Assembly (NCBI GenBank): GCA_027365815.1 | Contig: DAHXLV010000001.1 | Location: 1-10,812 of the forward strand | Origin: Microcaldota archaeon | Lineage (GTDB): Archaea; Micrarchaeota; Micrarchaeia; Micrarchaeales; Micrarchaeaceae | Direction: 5' to 3' | DNA length: 10,812 nt | In this document: piece after piece, positions 1-8,191 of the stretch | Layout: every line of letters starts with the position of its first letter | Position numbering within the stretch: position 1 is the stretch's first letter | Translations under genes and position numbers: made by a program | Notes under the pieces: model-generated | Databases searched by the model: none | What the model saw: the letters and a program-made list of their open reading frames with translations, nothing else | What the model was told of the DNA's origin: nothing

Positions 1-786
1 GTCTTCAACTCAATCACCGGAATCCTGGTCGGCAACTTCCTTGAGACCACCAACAGCTTCACCTACACGATACCTTCGTCGCAGGCAGGCAACACATTAG
101 TCTTCAACGTGCTGGTCACCGACACCAACCACAACACTGCCAACAGCATCGACACGGGAATACTAACGGTAAGTAATAAGCTGATAGTTACTATAGCTAC
201 AACGCCAGCGCTTCCGGCAACGGAGAATGTAGGAACTTCTATAGCTGTAAATGCCCTTGCAGAAGAAGGCACAGGATCATACACATCATACAACTTCCTG
301 GTCTTTAACTCAATCACTGGAATCCTGGTCGGCAACTTCCTTGAGACCACCAACAGCTTCACCTACACCATACCTTCGTCGCAGGCAGGCAACACCCTTG
401 TGTTCAACGTGCTTGTCACCGACACCAACCACAACACTGCAAACAGCATCGACACTGGAATACTCACGGTCAGCAGCGGCCTTGCCGTAACCATCGCCAC
501 AACGCCGGCCCTGCCGGCAACGGAGAACGTAGGAACCCAGATAGCGGTCAACGCGCTAGCCACTGGCGGAACGGGATCATACACAACATACAACTTCCTG
601 GTCTTCAACTCAATCACGGGAATCCTGGTCGGCAACTTCCTTGAAACCAGCAACAGCTTCACCTACACCATACCTTCTTCGCAGGCAGGCAACACACTCG
701 TGTTCAACGTGCTGGTGACTGACACCAACCACAACACTGCAAACAGCATCGACACTGGAATACTCACGGTCAGCAGCGGCCTTGCT
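1..786 (+). repeat. 300-base in-frame tandem repeat, about 2.6 copies
   Basis: The same sequence recurs at exactly 300-base spacing (phases 1, 301 and 601), so each unit adds 100 residues without changing frame. The first copy is cut by the window edge, and similarity falls off sharply after about 786. Bases 421-480 and 721-780 are identical. Bases 1-174 and 301-474 differ at 13 positions by eye, all synonymous. Further copies probably lie upstream. A tandem array this regular is prone to copy-number change and to assembly collapse. Confidence 0.95.
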
Positions 787-3051
787 GAGGTAGGGTGGAT
801 TGCATCAAATACACTGATCAACCCTGGCCAGTACCAGGTCCTTACTGCAAATATAATAAACGGGGCATCCCCATTCACCTATAACTTCCTTGTATACAAT
901 TCAATAGGCGTGCTGGAAGAGCATTTAGTATTCAGCGACGTGTATTCCGATTCAAACTCATTCATCTTCCAGCAGCAGTCGAGCATGGGCCCGGGAACAT
1001 TCACGGCAAACATAATCGTAACTGACTCATCATCCCCGAACTCAGTAGTGTCAAACACATTGACCTATCAGTCATCCTCAGCGTCGCTTTCGTCTGTAAC
1101 AATGACACCCTCAAACGTAATCCTTGACTCCGGCCAGTATGAAACTTATACGTCAACGTGGACAGGGGGCTTTACGCCTTACAATGCAGAGTTCATGAAT
1201 ATCACTTCGGATAGGGTCCTGTTCGCGCAAAACAACCTGAACGTCAATTCAGAAAGCAACACGTTCATAGTGTCATCGCAGACGCCAAGCAACGCATTTA
1301 CCTACAACTCTGTAGTAATTGAGATATCAACATTCCCAGAAACCGCGAATTCCATACCAAACACAATTATAGTGAACACGGCCCTTACGCCTCCAAGCAC
1401 CCCGACTGCGACTAACACCCAGATACAGTCGGGCGAGTCAAGCACGATAAGCAGCGTACTGCCTTCCACAGGCACGGCTCCTTATTCATGGACCTGGCTG
1501 TATTCTTTCAATGGCGGCTCGTATTCGGTCGCCCCGACCTCCATATGCGCCCAGCCAATAGGGAGCGGGGCGGCGCAGGGCGCTACAGAGACCTGCACCT
1601 TCACAGCAGCAGGGCAGGCCCTTGGGACGTACTCATTCGAGCTGCAGATAACCGACAGCGCAAGCAGTTCCTCGCTTTCAACCTCCCTCCCGGTATCCGT
1701 AAGCGTCATTGCAACCACGACCACTACAACCAGCACCACAACCACTTCGCAGTCAAGCGGCAGCAGCGCAGGCGCACCTCCGCCAGGGCCGCCTCCGCCA
1801 CCGCCACCCACTGCGCAGAATATCCCGCCAGGCATACTGATAACATCAATTCCGATACTGGCATCGCTAAGCACCGGATCATACATCTCTTCTGCAATAG
1901 GCATAATGAACAACGGCTCATCTGCGGAGATTGTGAACATGTCAGTGCCTTCCAGATACAGCTCATTCATCAGGCTATCAGCAACAAGCATTGAAATAGA
2001 TCCTAGGGCAGCCGAGAATGTATACGTGTATGTTTCGCCTTCATCTAATACGATCCCTGGCACGTACATAATACCAATTAATATGTCAGTAATAGCATCT
2101 GGCGCAGAAGCAGAATATACCCAGTTCATAACGGCATTCATATCAAACACCACAGGAAAACCGTCAATAAATAACCTTGATTTGCTCAAGCAGAACTCCA
2201 TAAACGGAAGCATAGAGATATACAACCCTTCCGCAAAAGGGATGAAAAACCTGGAACTCTCCACGTACCTTCCTATTTCCGTAGTGAGAAACGTATCTGA
2301 CATAAGCGCATCAGGCCTTGCAAACAACATAACGGAGCAGCAGGGATACGTGGTCATACGCTGGGCAATAGCACAGCTTCCTGCCCACCAGACAATGTAT
2401 GCCAGGTACAGCATACTGGATCCAAACAACACCTACCAGCTCTCGGGAATGCTTAATGTGCTGTCTCCGGCGCAGAACGCAAAGGTGAACTACCTGCAGG
2501 TGATAAACCCTGCCGCACCGATCATGTATACGAACTCAACGGCTTACCTGAATGTATCTGCGCTGTACTCCGGCCCGGTGCCGCAGCAAATATCATTCCA
2601 GGTGACCGCGCCGCCAGAGCTTTCCATACAATATCCCATGCAGAACATAACCGCAGTGCCCAACCAGTTCTTCACCCAGAGCTTCAGGGTAAAGGCAGGC
2701 GCTTCACCAGGCACGTATGTGATAAACCTTTATGTATATTCAAATGCGACAAGCTCCAACCCGGCGTTTACCTACTACATACCAATACTCGTGCTACAGC
2801 CAAGCCAGCCCCAGCCTGTGCAGCAATTCTCCGAGCCGTACGCGCAATACGCGGCCATTGCAATAGTAATTGCAGCCGCTATTATTGCCACTGCCTTTGC
2901 AATGCGCAGGCGCAGAAGGTCAATCGGAGCGCCATACGACCCTGCCAGGGCAGCAATACTGATGCGCATAAGGAACAGGATGAAGCCGCAGGAAACGGAA
3001 GAAAAAGCCCCGCCTGCCCAAAAGCCAAGCCCGCCGCCTGCGCCTCCATAG
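1..3051 (+). CDS. Repeat-containing membrane-anchored surface glycoprotein (5' end missing)
   Basis: The frame is open from base 1 to the TAG at 3049-3051 (1016 codons visible); the true start and signal peptide lie left of the window. Visible order: two and a half near-identical 100-residue beta-rich repeats (residues 1 to about 262, each with YNFLVFNS and a TYTIPSS strand), then about three diverged units of similar length (to about 570), a Thr-rich then Pro-rich linker (571-612), and a module of about 335 residues (611-945) with several N-x-S/T sequons. One membrane helix follows (about 951-968), then a 48-residue cytoplasmic tail beginning RRRRR and ending in a Lys/Glu/Pro stretch. Domains look like extracellular Ig-type folds (PKD/CARDB/NEW3-like by pattern, not proven). 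Residues 611 onward are paralogous to the next gene. The role is probably cell-surface structure or adhesion; the exact function is unknown. Overlapping frames on the other strand are by-products of the repeats. Confidence 0.9.
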   Translation, partial: VFNSITGILVGNFLETTNSFTYTIPSSQAGNTLVFNVLVTDTNHNTANSIDTGILTVSNKLIVTIATTPALPATENVGTSIAVNALAEEGTGSYTSYNFLVFNSITGILVGNFLETTNSFTYTIPSSQAGNTLVFNVLVTDTNHNTANSIDTGILTVSSGLAVTIATTPALPATENVGTQIAVNALATGGTGSYTTYNFLVFNSITGILVGNFLETSNSFTYTIPSSQAGNTLVFNVLVTDTNHNTANSIDTGILTVSSGLAEVGWIASNTLINPGQYQVLTANIINGASPFTYNFLVYNSIGVLEEHLVFSDVYSDSNSFIFQQQSSMGPGTFTANIIVTDSSSPNSVVSNTLTYQSSSASLSSVTMTPSNVILDSGQYETYTSTWTGGFTPYNAEFMNITSDRVLFAQNNLNVNSESNTFIVSSQTPSNAFTYNSVVIEISTFPETANSIPNTIIVNTALTPPSTPTATNTQIQSGESSTISSVLPSTGTAPYSWTWLYSFNGGSYSVAPTSICAQPIGSGAAQGATETCTFTAAGQALGTYSFELQITDSASSSSLSTSLPVSVSVIATTTTTTSTTTTSQSSGSSAGAPPPGPPPPPPPTAQNIPPGILITSIPILASLSTGSYISSAIGIMNNGSSAEIVNMSVPSRYSSFIRLSATSIEIDPRAAENVYVYVSPSSNTIPGTYIIPINMSVIASGAEAEYTQFITAFISNTTGKPSINNLDLLKQNSINGSIEIYNPSAKGMKNLELSTYLPISVVRNVSDISASGLANNITEQQGYVVIRWAIAQLPAHQTMYARYSILDPNNTYQLSGMLNVLSPAQNAKVNYLQVINPAAPIMYTNSTAYLNVSALYSGPVPQQISFQVTAPPELSIQYPMQNITAVPNQFFTQSFRVKAGASPGTYVINLYVYSNATSSNPAFTYYIPILVLQPSQPQPVQQFSEPYAQYAAIAIVIAAAIIATAFAMRRRRRSIGAPYDPARAAILMRIRNRMKPQETEEKAPPAQKPSPPPAPP
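1711..1836 (+). other. Thr-rich and Pro-rich linker (stalk) in the surface protein
   Basis: These codons encode a run of Thr broken by one Ser, then Ser/Gly, then a stretch dominated by Pro (seven consecutive Pro near its end). The DNA is a low-complexity ACN run followed by a CCN run. Such linkers in archaeal surface proteins are usually extended and often O-glycosylated; that is family knowledge, not something shown here. It separates the repeat array from the membrane-proximal module. Confidence 0.8.
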
Positions 3052-3053
3052 AG

Positions 3054-3060
3054 TTATAAA
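3054..3060 (+). promoter_or_regulatory. TATA box, leaderless promoter
   Basis: TTATAAA is centred about 28 bases before the ATG at 3085, so a typical archaeal start site would fall at or within 2 bases of the ATG. The 33-base gap between the two surface-protein genes is AT-rich and carries no ribosome-binding site. A second weaker box (CTTATAA, 3071-3077) is too close to the ATG to be used for this start. Confidence 0.6.
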
Positions 3061-3084
3061 ATATTACAAACTTATAACTAAATT

Positions 3085-4743
3085 ATGCAGGAGCGTACAG
3101 AATTAGCAAAATTTGCCATGTTCGCATGCATACTCATGCAATTTGCAATTGTACTTAATGCGTCTAGCTACGACAATGCCACGTATTCCAGCTCCATATC
3201 CCTGTCAAACCTTTCCGTATCCCATGCTATCGTCTCCCCAAACTCAGTAATCGCAATCATGTTCACCGTTGCAAACTTGGGCAAGCTCTCATCAAGCCCT
3301 ATAAACGTGTCAATCAACGTATCCGGCCCGCAGGATATGCATTATGAATATGCCCTGGGCAGGCTCTATCCCATGCAGTATTCAAACATAACCGCGGTGC
3401 TTACCAATGCAGCATACGAAAGCGGTAGGTACGGCATACGCATAACCGCATATTACTATTCTAACGGCACCTTAGAGCGCTCTGTGCCTTTGCAGTCAAA
3501 TTACACAGTATCAGGCTCGTCGCAGCCTGCCGCCATTCAGGCTCCAGGCAACTCTGTCCCATGGCTGATTATAAACAGCATGCCGCTTTATGTAGTCTCA
3601 ACCGGAGGAACTGACGAGATATCAAGCATGGAATTTACCAATTCCGGAAACCTGCCAGAGACATTGCATATTTCGATTCCAAACTCTTCGTCTTCAGATG
3701 CAAGTATCGGGTCTGCGAAGCTGTATCTGCGTCCCCATGAATCATTGGGCACTGACATCCTGCTCGGCCCTACTTATGAGCCAATGCTCAACGAATCCTA
3801 CATAATTCCGGTTACTATTGAAGTAACGTATCAGAACGGCACCGAGCTGAATTCTACACATACCATAGTATTCGCCTCATTAGGGTTGAAAAACAGGCCT
3901 TCGGTAACTGAATATTACTCCATCTTAAACTCCAGCCTAGTTTCAGGCCAGGTAAGCATAATTAACAAGGCCAACGCGTCAATAGCCAGCCTATACCTGC
4001 AAACAAATATACCCGGCGCCGTGGCAGCCTCGCCCGATAATATAGCTACATCTGGCATAAACTACAGCCTAAGCAGCAATAACGGAAGCTACTCCATAAA
4101 TTGGCACTCGGGTCAAATTGCGCCTTACGGTTCGGCATACGCATATTTTAGCATATCCAATGCATCTGATTTGCACCTGCTTTCATACTCGCCCCTAATA
4201 TTTAGCACCGTTTCTTCAGTATCAAAATATCAGGTGTTTGACGTGCAAAAAATAGGCACAGTCACGCTGGTTCCAAATTCGACCGGTATAATAAACGTAT
4301 CCGTGCTTTACACCGGCACAAGCCCGCAGAATGTATCAATGTCCGTCTCTGCGCCAACCTCGCTAAAGATGCTTGACCCTTCGCAGTCCTATGCAGCATC
4401 GCCAAACCAGCTTGCAACTCGGCGCTTTGGCATATCCACCGGGTCGACAATAGGCACATTCACCCTTGCCATATACCTCTCTTCCGCAGGATACAACTCC
4501 TCATACAGCGTTCCAGTAATAGTGCTCCCGGCGCAGGCCCTAGCCACAGGCCCTGCCAAGCATTCTTCGTCCACAGGAGCACCAGCAGCAATATTTCCTG
4601 CATTTGCCGCATTAACCATATCTTTTATATTTATCGCATCCTTAATCCTAGTTGCAAGAAGAAGATCCGCGAACAGGTTCAGGATGAGCCGGCTGGAGAA
4701 GCTGCGCAGGATAAAGCGCATGTTTGCGGAAAATAACCGATAA
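3085..4743 (+). CDS. Membrane-anchored surface glycoprotein, paralogue of the upstream protein
   Basis: 552 residues. The ATG at 3085 is fixed by an in-frame TAA at 3079 and the TATA spacing. Residues 1-26 form a signal peptide (hydrophobic core FAMFACILMQFAIVL). Residues about 27-155 look like a CARDB-type Ig fold by pattern. Residues 159 to about 490 align collinearly with residues 611-945 of the upstream protein. One membrane helix spans about 501-523 and a 29-residue Arg/Lys-rich tail follows (ARRRS, LRRIKR). I count 21 N-x-S/T sequons, so heavy N-glycosylation is likely. It lacks the tandem repeats and the Thr/Pro linker of its neighbour. It overlaps no other gene and is followed after 2 bases by the MinD-like gene, so the two are almost certainly co-transcribed. 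The function is unknown; a structural or scaffold role at the cell surface is inferred. Confidence 0.9.
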   Translation: MQERTELAKFAMFACILMQFAIVLNASSYDNATYSSSISLSNLSVSHAIVSPNSVIAIMFTVANLGKLSSSPINVSINVSGPQDMHYEYALGRLYPMQYSNITAVLTNAAYESGRYGIRITAYYYSNGTLERSVPLQSNYTVSGSSQPAAIQAPGNSVPWLIINSMPLYVVSTGGTDEISSMEFTNSGNLPETLHISIPNSSSSDASIGSAKLYLRPHESLGTDILLGPTYEPMLNESYIIPVTIEVTYQNGTELNSTHTIVFASLGLKNRPSVTEYYSILNSSLVSGQVSIINKANASIASLYLQTNIPGAVAASPDNIATSGINYSLSSNNGSYSINWHSGQIAPYGSAYAYFSISNASDLHLLSYSPLIFSTVSSVSKYQVFDVQKIGTVTLVPNSTGIINVSVLYTGTSPQNVSMSVSAPTSLKMLDPSQSYAASPNQLATRRFGISTGSTIGTFTLAIYLSSAGYNSSYSVPVIVLPAQALATGPAKHSSSTGAPAAIFPAFAALTISFIFIASLILVARRRSANRFRMSRLEKLRRIKRMFAENNR

Positions 4744-4745
4744 AT

Positions 4746-5555
4746 ATGGCCAAGCCGCGAATAATACGCATCTCCTCCCAGAAGGGCGGCGTAGGCAAGA
4801 CTACACTTACCACAAACCTTTCCGTTGCAATGGCGACCCTCTCCTCCGCAAAGATACTTGTCGTAGATACAGATACAACCAATCCGTCTGTGGGTTTTCA
4901 GATGGGCTTTGTAGAAGCGAACATAGGCTTCGATGACGTAGTGAATAAGAGAGCGGAGCTATCGAGCGCTGTAGTTGTGCACATGTCCTCAGGAGTGCAT
5001 GTACTTCCAGGCACTATACGGGCAAAGTACACAGAGGCTCTCCCTGCAGATGCCACCGACTTCATGAAAAGCCTTTTGGCAACAGACTATGACTTTATAC
5101 TCATGGACACTGCCCCAGGGTTTACGCAGCTTACAACCGAGAACTTCATAGACGAGGCGCTTATAGTCACAACTCCCACAATGTCCTCCTGCACAAGCAG
5201 CGTTAGGCTAGGCCAGGTATTCGACAACCACGCAATACCGCACACTCTTGTGGTCAATCGGTTCAAGAACAAGCTTTTCGAGATAAGCATGCGGGAGGTA
5301 AGGGCACTTGCGGGAGGGGCTGTACTGGGCCCTGTACCTGACAATGAGGATGTGGAGATTGCAGAAGCCCAGCACATACCCGCATACTTGCTTTATGCAA
5401 GGTCAGATTTCTCGGCAGCGATAAGGGACATTGCACTCTACACGCTTGAGCGGAATGGCGGCTTGCAGAAATACGGGCAGAAGGCGCCGCAGGAGCGGGA
5501 AAGCCGCAGGGGCGGAATACTCGGATTCATCATGCGGCTCTTCTCGCGCAAGTAA
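4746..5555 (+). CDS. MinD/ParA-family ATPase with C-terminal membrane-targeting helix
   Basis: 269 residues, almost the length of bacterial MinD. Residues 13-20 are the deviant Walker A motif KGGVGKTT with the signature Lys13; D41 and D43 form the Walker A' (VVDTDTTNPS), and D121 in LMDTAPG is the Walker B. The C-terminus, GGILGFIMRLFSRK after a charged, disordered-looking linker (about 243-254), is a short amphipathic helix like the MinD membrane-targeting sequence. The expected behaviour is an ATP-driven dimer binding the inner face of the membrane and positioning a partner. No MinC or MinE is seen nearby, and archaeal MinD homologues are known to position surface structures rather than the division ring. 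The start ATG lies 2 bases after the stop of the surface-protein gene, so translation is probably coupled. Other Mrp/ArsA-like assignments are less likely because there is no metal-binding Cys motif. Confidence 0.9.
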   Translation: MAKPRIIRISSQKGGVGKTTLTTNLSVAMATLSSAKILVVDTDTTNPSVGFQMGFVEANIGFDDVVNKRAELSSAVVVHMSSGVHVLPGTIRAKYTEALPADATDFMKSLLATDYDFILMDTAPGFTQLTTENFIDEALIVTTPTMSSCTSSVRLGQVFDNHAIPHTLVVNRFKNKLFEISMREVRALAGGAVLGPVPDNEDVEIAEAQHIPAYLLYARSDFSAAIRDIALYTLERNGGLQKYGQKAPQERESRRGGILGFIMRLFSRK

Positions 5556-5596
5556 GCCTTCGCTTTCTGTCTGCAATAAGGACTGGATCGCATCGC

Positions 5597-5611
5597 ATCT
5601 GCCAAGCAGAT
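5597..5611. repeat. Short inverted repeat in the convergent intergenic gap
   Basis: ATCTGC-CAA-GCAGAT is a perfect 6-base stem with a 3-base loop. It lies in the 148-base gap between the 3' ends of the MinD-like gene and the DHH gene. The gap is rich in GCATC/GATGC words. No T-run follows on either strand, so a terminator role is only a weak suggestion. The C/T-rich stretch just after the MinD stop (5557-5575) could equally end transcription. Confidence 0.25.
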
Positions 5612-5703
5612 CCTAGCGGCACCACATTGCCATGCAACATATGCAGCATCATGCCGCATCTGCAGCAAATGCGCCGAATGCCCAGCGCGCCTCCTACATT
5701 TCA

Positions 5704-7089
5704 TCAGGCTGCAAGCCTGTTTCGCACTTCCTTAACAAGGGCGCCGGCCATCTCCGCCGAAGCCTCCTTGTCCTTTAGCTTTATGCTGCCTGCACACCTG
5801 TGGCCTCCGCCTCCCTCGACAATGTCAGGATATCCAGACTTCATGAACTCCACAAGCGCATCAACCCCGATTCTTCCGCAGATGCCGCTGCCAAGCCTTA
5901 TAAGGAGATACTGGCCCACGCTTACCACAAGGCATGCCTTCACCGCGCCAGACCCTTCAATCCTGTCAAGGAGCTTTGACGAATACCTTCCAGGGAGCGG
6001 ATACTTCGAGTCCTCGTGCCTCACATCCTCGAAATCAAGAGTCGCTATAGTGAACTCTTTGACCGCAGACAGCTTAACCGCAGCCATTCCCCTGTCCAGT
6101 GCCTCATCCATCCTGATCTGAGCATAGCGTAGCATCTCAGATGACCTTTCCCTGTCTTTTACTATTGCGTCTATTTCCTGCGGGGTAATGTTGGCCTTTG
6201 ACGGGCCGTAGACTGCCTGCAAATCGCTGGTAAGAAAGTCCAGGAGCGCGGACAGCTCGGCTCCAGCCGCCCCGGCATGCCTGCTGTAGTCACCGATCAG
6301 CGATGCGCCCTCGATTTCCGAAGTATCGACTTTGGAGAAGCACTTGCACATTGCGGCGCATAGCAGGCCTGCGGTGTATTCGGACCCGCTGCCAAACTGC
6401 CAGGTGTTAACGTAGTCCTTTATGCCATATCCGCCAAACCCTTCAACAAGCGGGTGATGGTCAAGCCATGCAACGTCGAACCTGTCCACGGCGCACTCTA
6501 TCCCGCCGTTGCTGTCTGGGTTTGTGCCAAAGTCTATCATAAGGGCCAGCGGCTTTTCAGTGCATGCGTATGCATTCGACGTAAGGATGTCGGCCATGCA
6601 GTCCTCGCGCCTGTAAGAGACGCTGCGATGCATTGTCCAGATGCAGTTGCCCGCAAGTCCGAGCCTTTCAGAAAGCTCCTTTAGCGAAAGGTAAAGGGCA
6701 TATGCCCCGCCTGCCCCGTCAGCGTCGTTGTGGAACCTTACCAGGATAGGCGCGGAAACAACCATCTTTCGCACAATGAGCCATGCAACTTCCTCCAGCT
6801 TGCCCCACATTCTCGCAGTTGCGGCGTCTATCTCAGCATTGCCAGTTTCATAGGGCCTGCCTGTGATAACGTCCTGCCTGTATGATGCAACTTTATTTGC
6901 TAGGAGCTCCTTGCCATTCTCTGCGCCTTCAACAGGAGTGGCCGTGCCTGCGGATTCGTCGTATTCGATGACTTCGCCGCACACGAGCCTGCGCCCCCCA
7001 GTCACCACTGCAGATCCACTGCCTGCGTCAACGCGCGCTATGAAATATGTCTCTTCGCCACCGTAGCCTCTCTTTATGCACGTCACCAC
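5704..7089 (-). CDS. RecJ-like DHH/DHHA1 phosphoesterase (probable nuclease)
   Basis: 461 residues from a GTG at 7089; a second in-frame GTG at 7086 is equally possible, and no ATG is available. It ends in tandem TGA TGA. The full DHH set is present: motif I FHNDADG (H120, D122, D124), motif II D186 in MIDFGTN, motif III D210-H211-H212 followed by P, motif IV D267 in LIGDYSR, and the DHHA1 signature GGGGH ending at H430. The metal-binding catalytic residues are intact, so it should be active on phosphodiester bonds. The family includes RecJ/GAN exonucleases, oligoribonucleases and cyclic-dinucleotide phosphodiesterases; the sequence alone does not choose between them. The first 110 residues are a separate beta-rich region with no recognised motif. 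It is the last gene of the minus-strand block, 9 bases after the cysteine-repeat gene, so it probably shares its transcript. Confidence 0.88.
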   Translation of the reverse strand: MVTCIKRGYGGEETYFIARVDAGSGSAVVTGGRRLVCGEVIEYDESAGTATPVEGAENGKELLANKVASYRQDVITGRPYETGNAEIDAATARMWGKLEEVAWLIVRKMVVSAPILVRFHNDADGAGGAYALYLSLKELSERLGLAGNCIWTMHRSVSYRREDCMADILTSNAYACTEKPLALMIDFGTNPDSNGGIECAVDRFDVAWLDHHPLVEGFGGYGIKDYVNTWQFGSGSEYTAGLLCAAMCKCFSKVDTSEIEGASLIGDYSRHAGAAGAELSALLDFLTSDLQAVYGPSKANITPQEIDAIVKDRERSSEMLRYAQIRMDEALDRGMAAVKLSAVKEFTIATLDFEDVRHEDSKYPLPGRYSSKLLDRIEGSGAVKACLVVSVGQYLLIRLGSGICGRIGVDALVEFMKSGYPDIVEGGGGHRCAGSIKLKDKEASAEMAGALVKEVRNRLAA

Positions 7090-7098
7090 CCCAAGCGT

Positions 7099-8178
7099 TC
7101 AACCACCAGTGGCGTTGTTATACAGGCCGCTAACGTCCCCAACGCACGCCCCATTTATTGTAGAGTTTGCTATGTAATTGCAGTAGCTGCTGTCATTGTA
7201 TTTTTCCGCAAGGTAGTAATAGCAATTGTACGAGTACGGGGCAGGTATGCCCTTGCATATCGTGAGGTTGCCCGAATCGTACGCCTCCACTGTTTCCAGG
7301 CCGTATTTGCAGGTAGTGCTGTTGGCTCCTGCCTGGTTGCAGTATCCCATAAGCGCAGTTGCGTTAAAGGAGCCCGACTTGCTCTGATTGCTGCGTATGA
7401 AGTATTCGGTGCATGCGTTGCCCAGCGCGCTGCCCTGCACGTAATTGCAGTACGACTCGTTGCCTGTCCTCATCGCCACGCTCGTATAGCATATGCCCAT
7501 GGCGCCTACTGTGGCGTTTGTTATAGCGCCATATTCCAGTATCTGTGTTATGTTAAGCGCCAGCCCGGGATACTTTCCCAGGCTTGAGTTGATGATTATG
7601 CCGTAGGTATCATTGCTTTCATTGCTGGATGTGATTTCTGAGCATAAAGCAGCATTCCCGGTTTTTACTGCGTCATTCATGTATATCGTAGACGCGCATT
7701 CCTTCCCTGCGCCGGTGCCGCTACCTCCCGGGCACGCCGAAGTGTCGTTCGTTTCAACTGCGATTGAGTAAGCGCATTCGGACCCTGCGCTACCGTTGAC
7801 CATGCTGCACAGCGCCGGGTCCTTGGTGCTGTTGGCAATGTAAAGGTAGCATTGGCCTGCAGCCACGCTGCCGTTTATCCTTCTGCACAGCTCCTGGTCT
7901 GAGGTGTTTTGTGCTATTGCAAGATAGCACTGGTTCGCATACGCCGGATGCAGCCCGGCGCACATCGTCGAATTAAGCGTTTCAATTGCAAGCGATTCCA
8001 CGCATGGCTGGCTCGTACCAAACAGAATAGACCTGCACCCGGCAATCCCGCTTCCGCTCGGCGCCACTGCGAACGATACTATGGCAAGCACAATTATTAT
8101 TGCAGCGACTAGCCCATAGGCCCTTAGCCTGCCCACGTATTCATCATGCGCGCTTTGCGCCTTGCCATTTGCCGCCAA
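7099..8178 (-). CDS. Membrane-anchored protein with extracytoplasmic cysteine-pair repeats
   Basis: 359 residues from a TTG at 8178; the only other sensible start is a GTG at 8136 (residue 15), just before the membrane helix. A single hydrophobic helix (about 21-40, GLVAAIIIVLAIVSFAV) anchors the protein with its C-terminal part outside. All 20 cysteines lie beyond this helix, at 48, 59, 73, 84, 98, 110, 124, 135, 149, 161, 179, 230, 244, 256, 280, 290, 308, 319, 333 and 345. The spacing mostly alternates 14 and 11-12, giving a repeat of about 25-26 residues with two Cys, of the form CYLxIAxxTxDxxLC. There are 19 N-x-S/T sequons. This suggests a stack of disulfide-clamped helical hairpins, TPR-like in size. 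The stretch 180-229 breaks the pattern. I do not recognise a named family and assign no function. It lies 13 bases after the KaiC-like gene and 9 bases before the DHH gene. Confidence 0.85.
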   Translation of the reverse strand: MAANGKAQSAHDEYVGRLRAYGLVAAIIIVLAIVSFAVAPSGSGIAGCRSILFGTSQPCVESLAIETLNSTMCAGLHPAYANQCYLAIAQNTSDQELCRRINGSVAAGQCYLYIANSTKDPALCSMVNGSAGSECAYSIAVETNDTSACPGGSGTGAGKECASTIYMNDAVKTGNAALCSEITSSNESNDTYGIIINSSLGKYPGLALNITQILEYGAITNATVGAMGICYTSVAMRTGNESYCNYVQGSALGNACTEYFIRSNQSKSGSFNATALMGYCNQAGANSTTCKYGLETVEAYDSGNLTICKGIPAPYSYNCYYYLAEKYNDSSYCNYIANSTINGACVGDVSGLYNNATGG

Positions 8179-8191
8179 AAAACCATCCGGC

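Noticed and set aside
1..786. Regular spacing as a CRISPR array
   Set aside because: The period is 300 bases, the units are coding and in frame, and there are no short repeats with unique spacers.
63..878. Three antisense frames of 99, 99 and 71 residues with near-identical sequence
   Set aside because: They are the reverse of the 300-base coding repeat, sharing its period exactly; the sense frame continues through all of them with a clear domain structure.
1482..2432. Long antisense frame (316 codons)
   Set aside because: It lies wholly inside the surface-protein gene, and its Gly- and Val-rich runs are the reverse of the Pro and Thr codon tracts.
5660..5710. CTGATGA on the minus strand at the DHH stop, resembling a C box of a C/D guide RNA
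   Set aside because: It is the tandem stop codon, its first base does not fit the C-box purine, and no CTGA D box is found at the right distance.
5627..6121. 164-codon plus-strand frame opposite the DHH gene end
   Set aside because: The opposite strand encodes DHHA1 with its GGGGH motif; this frame has no domain features.
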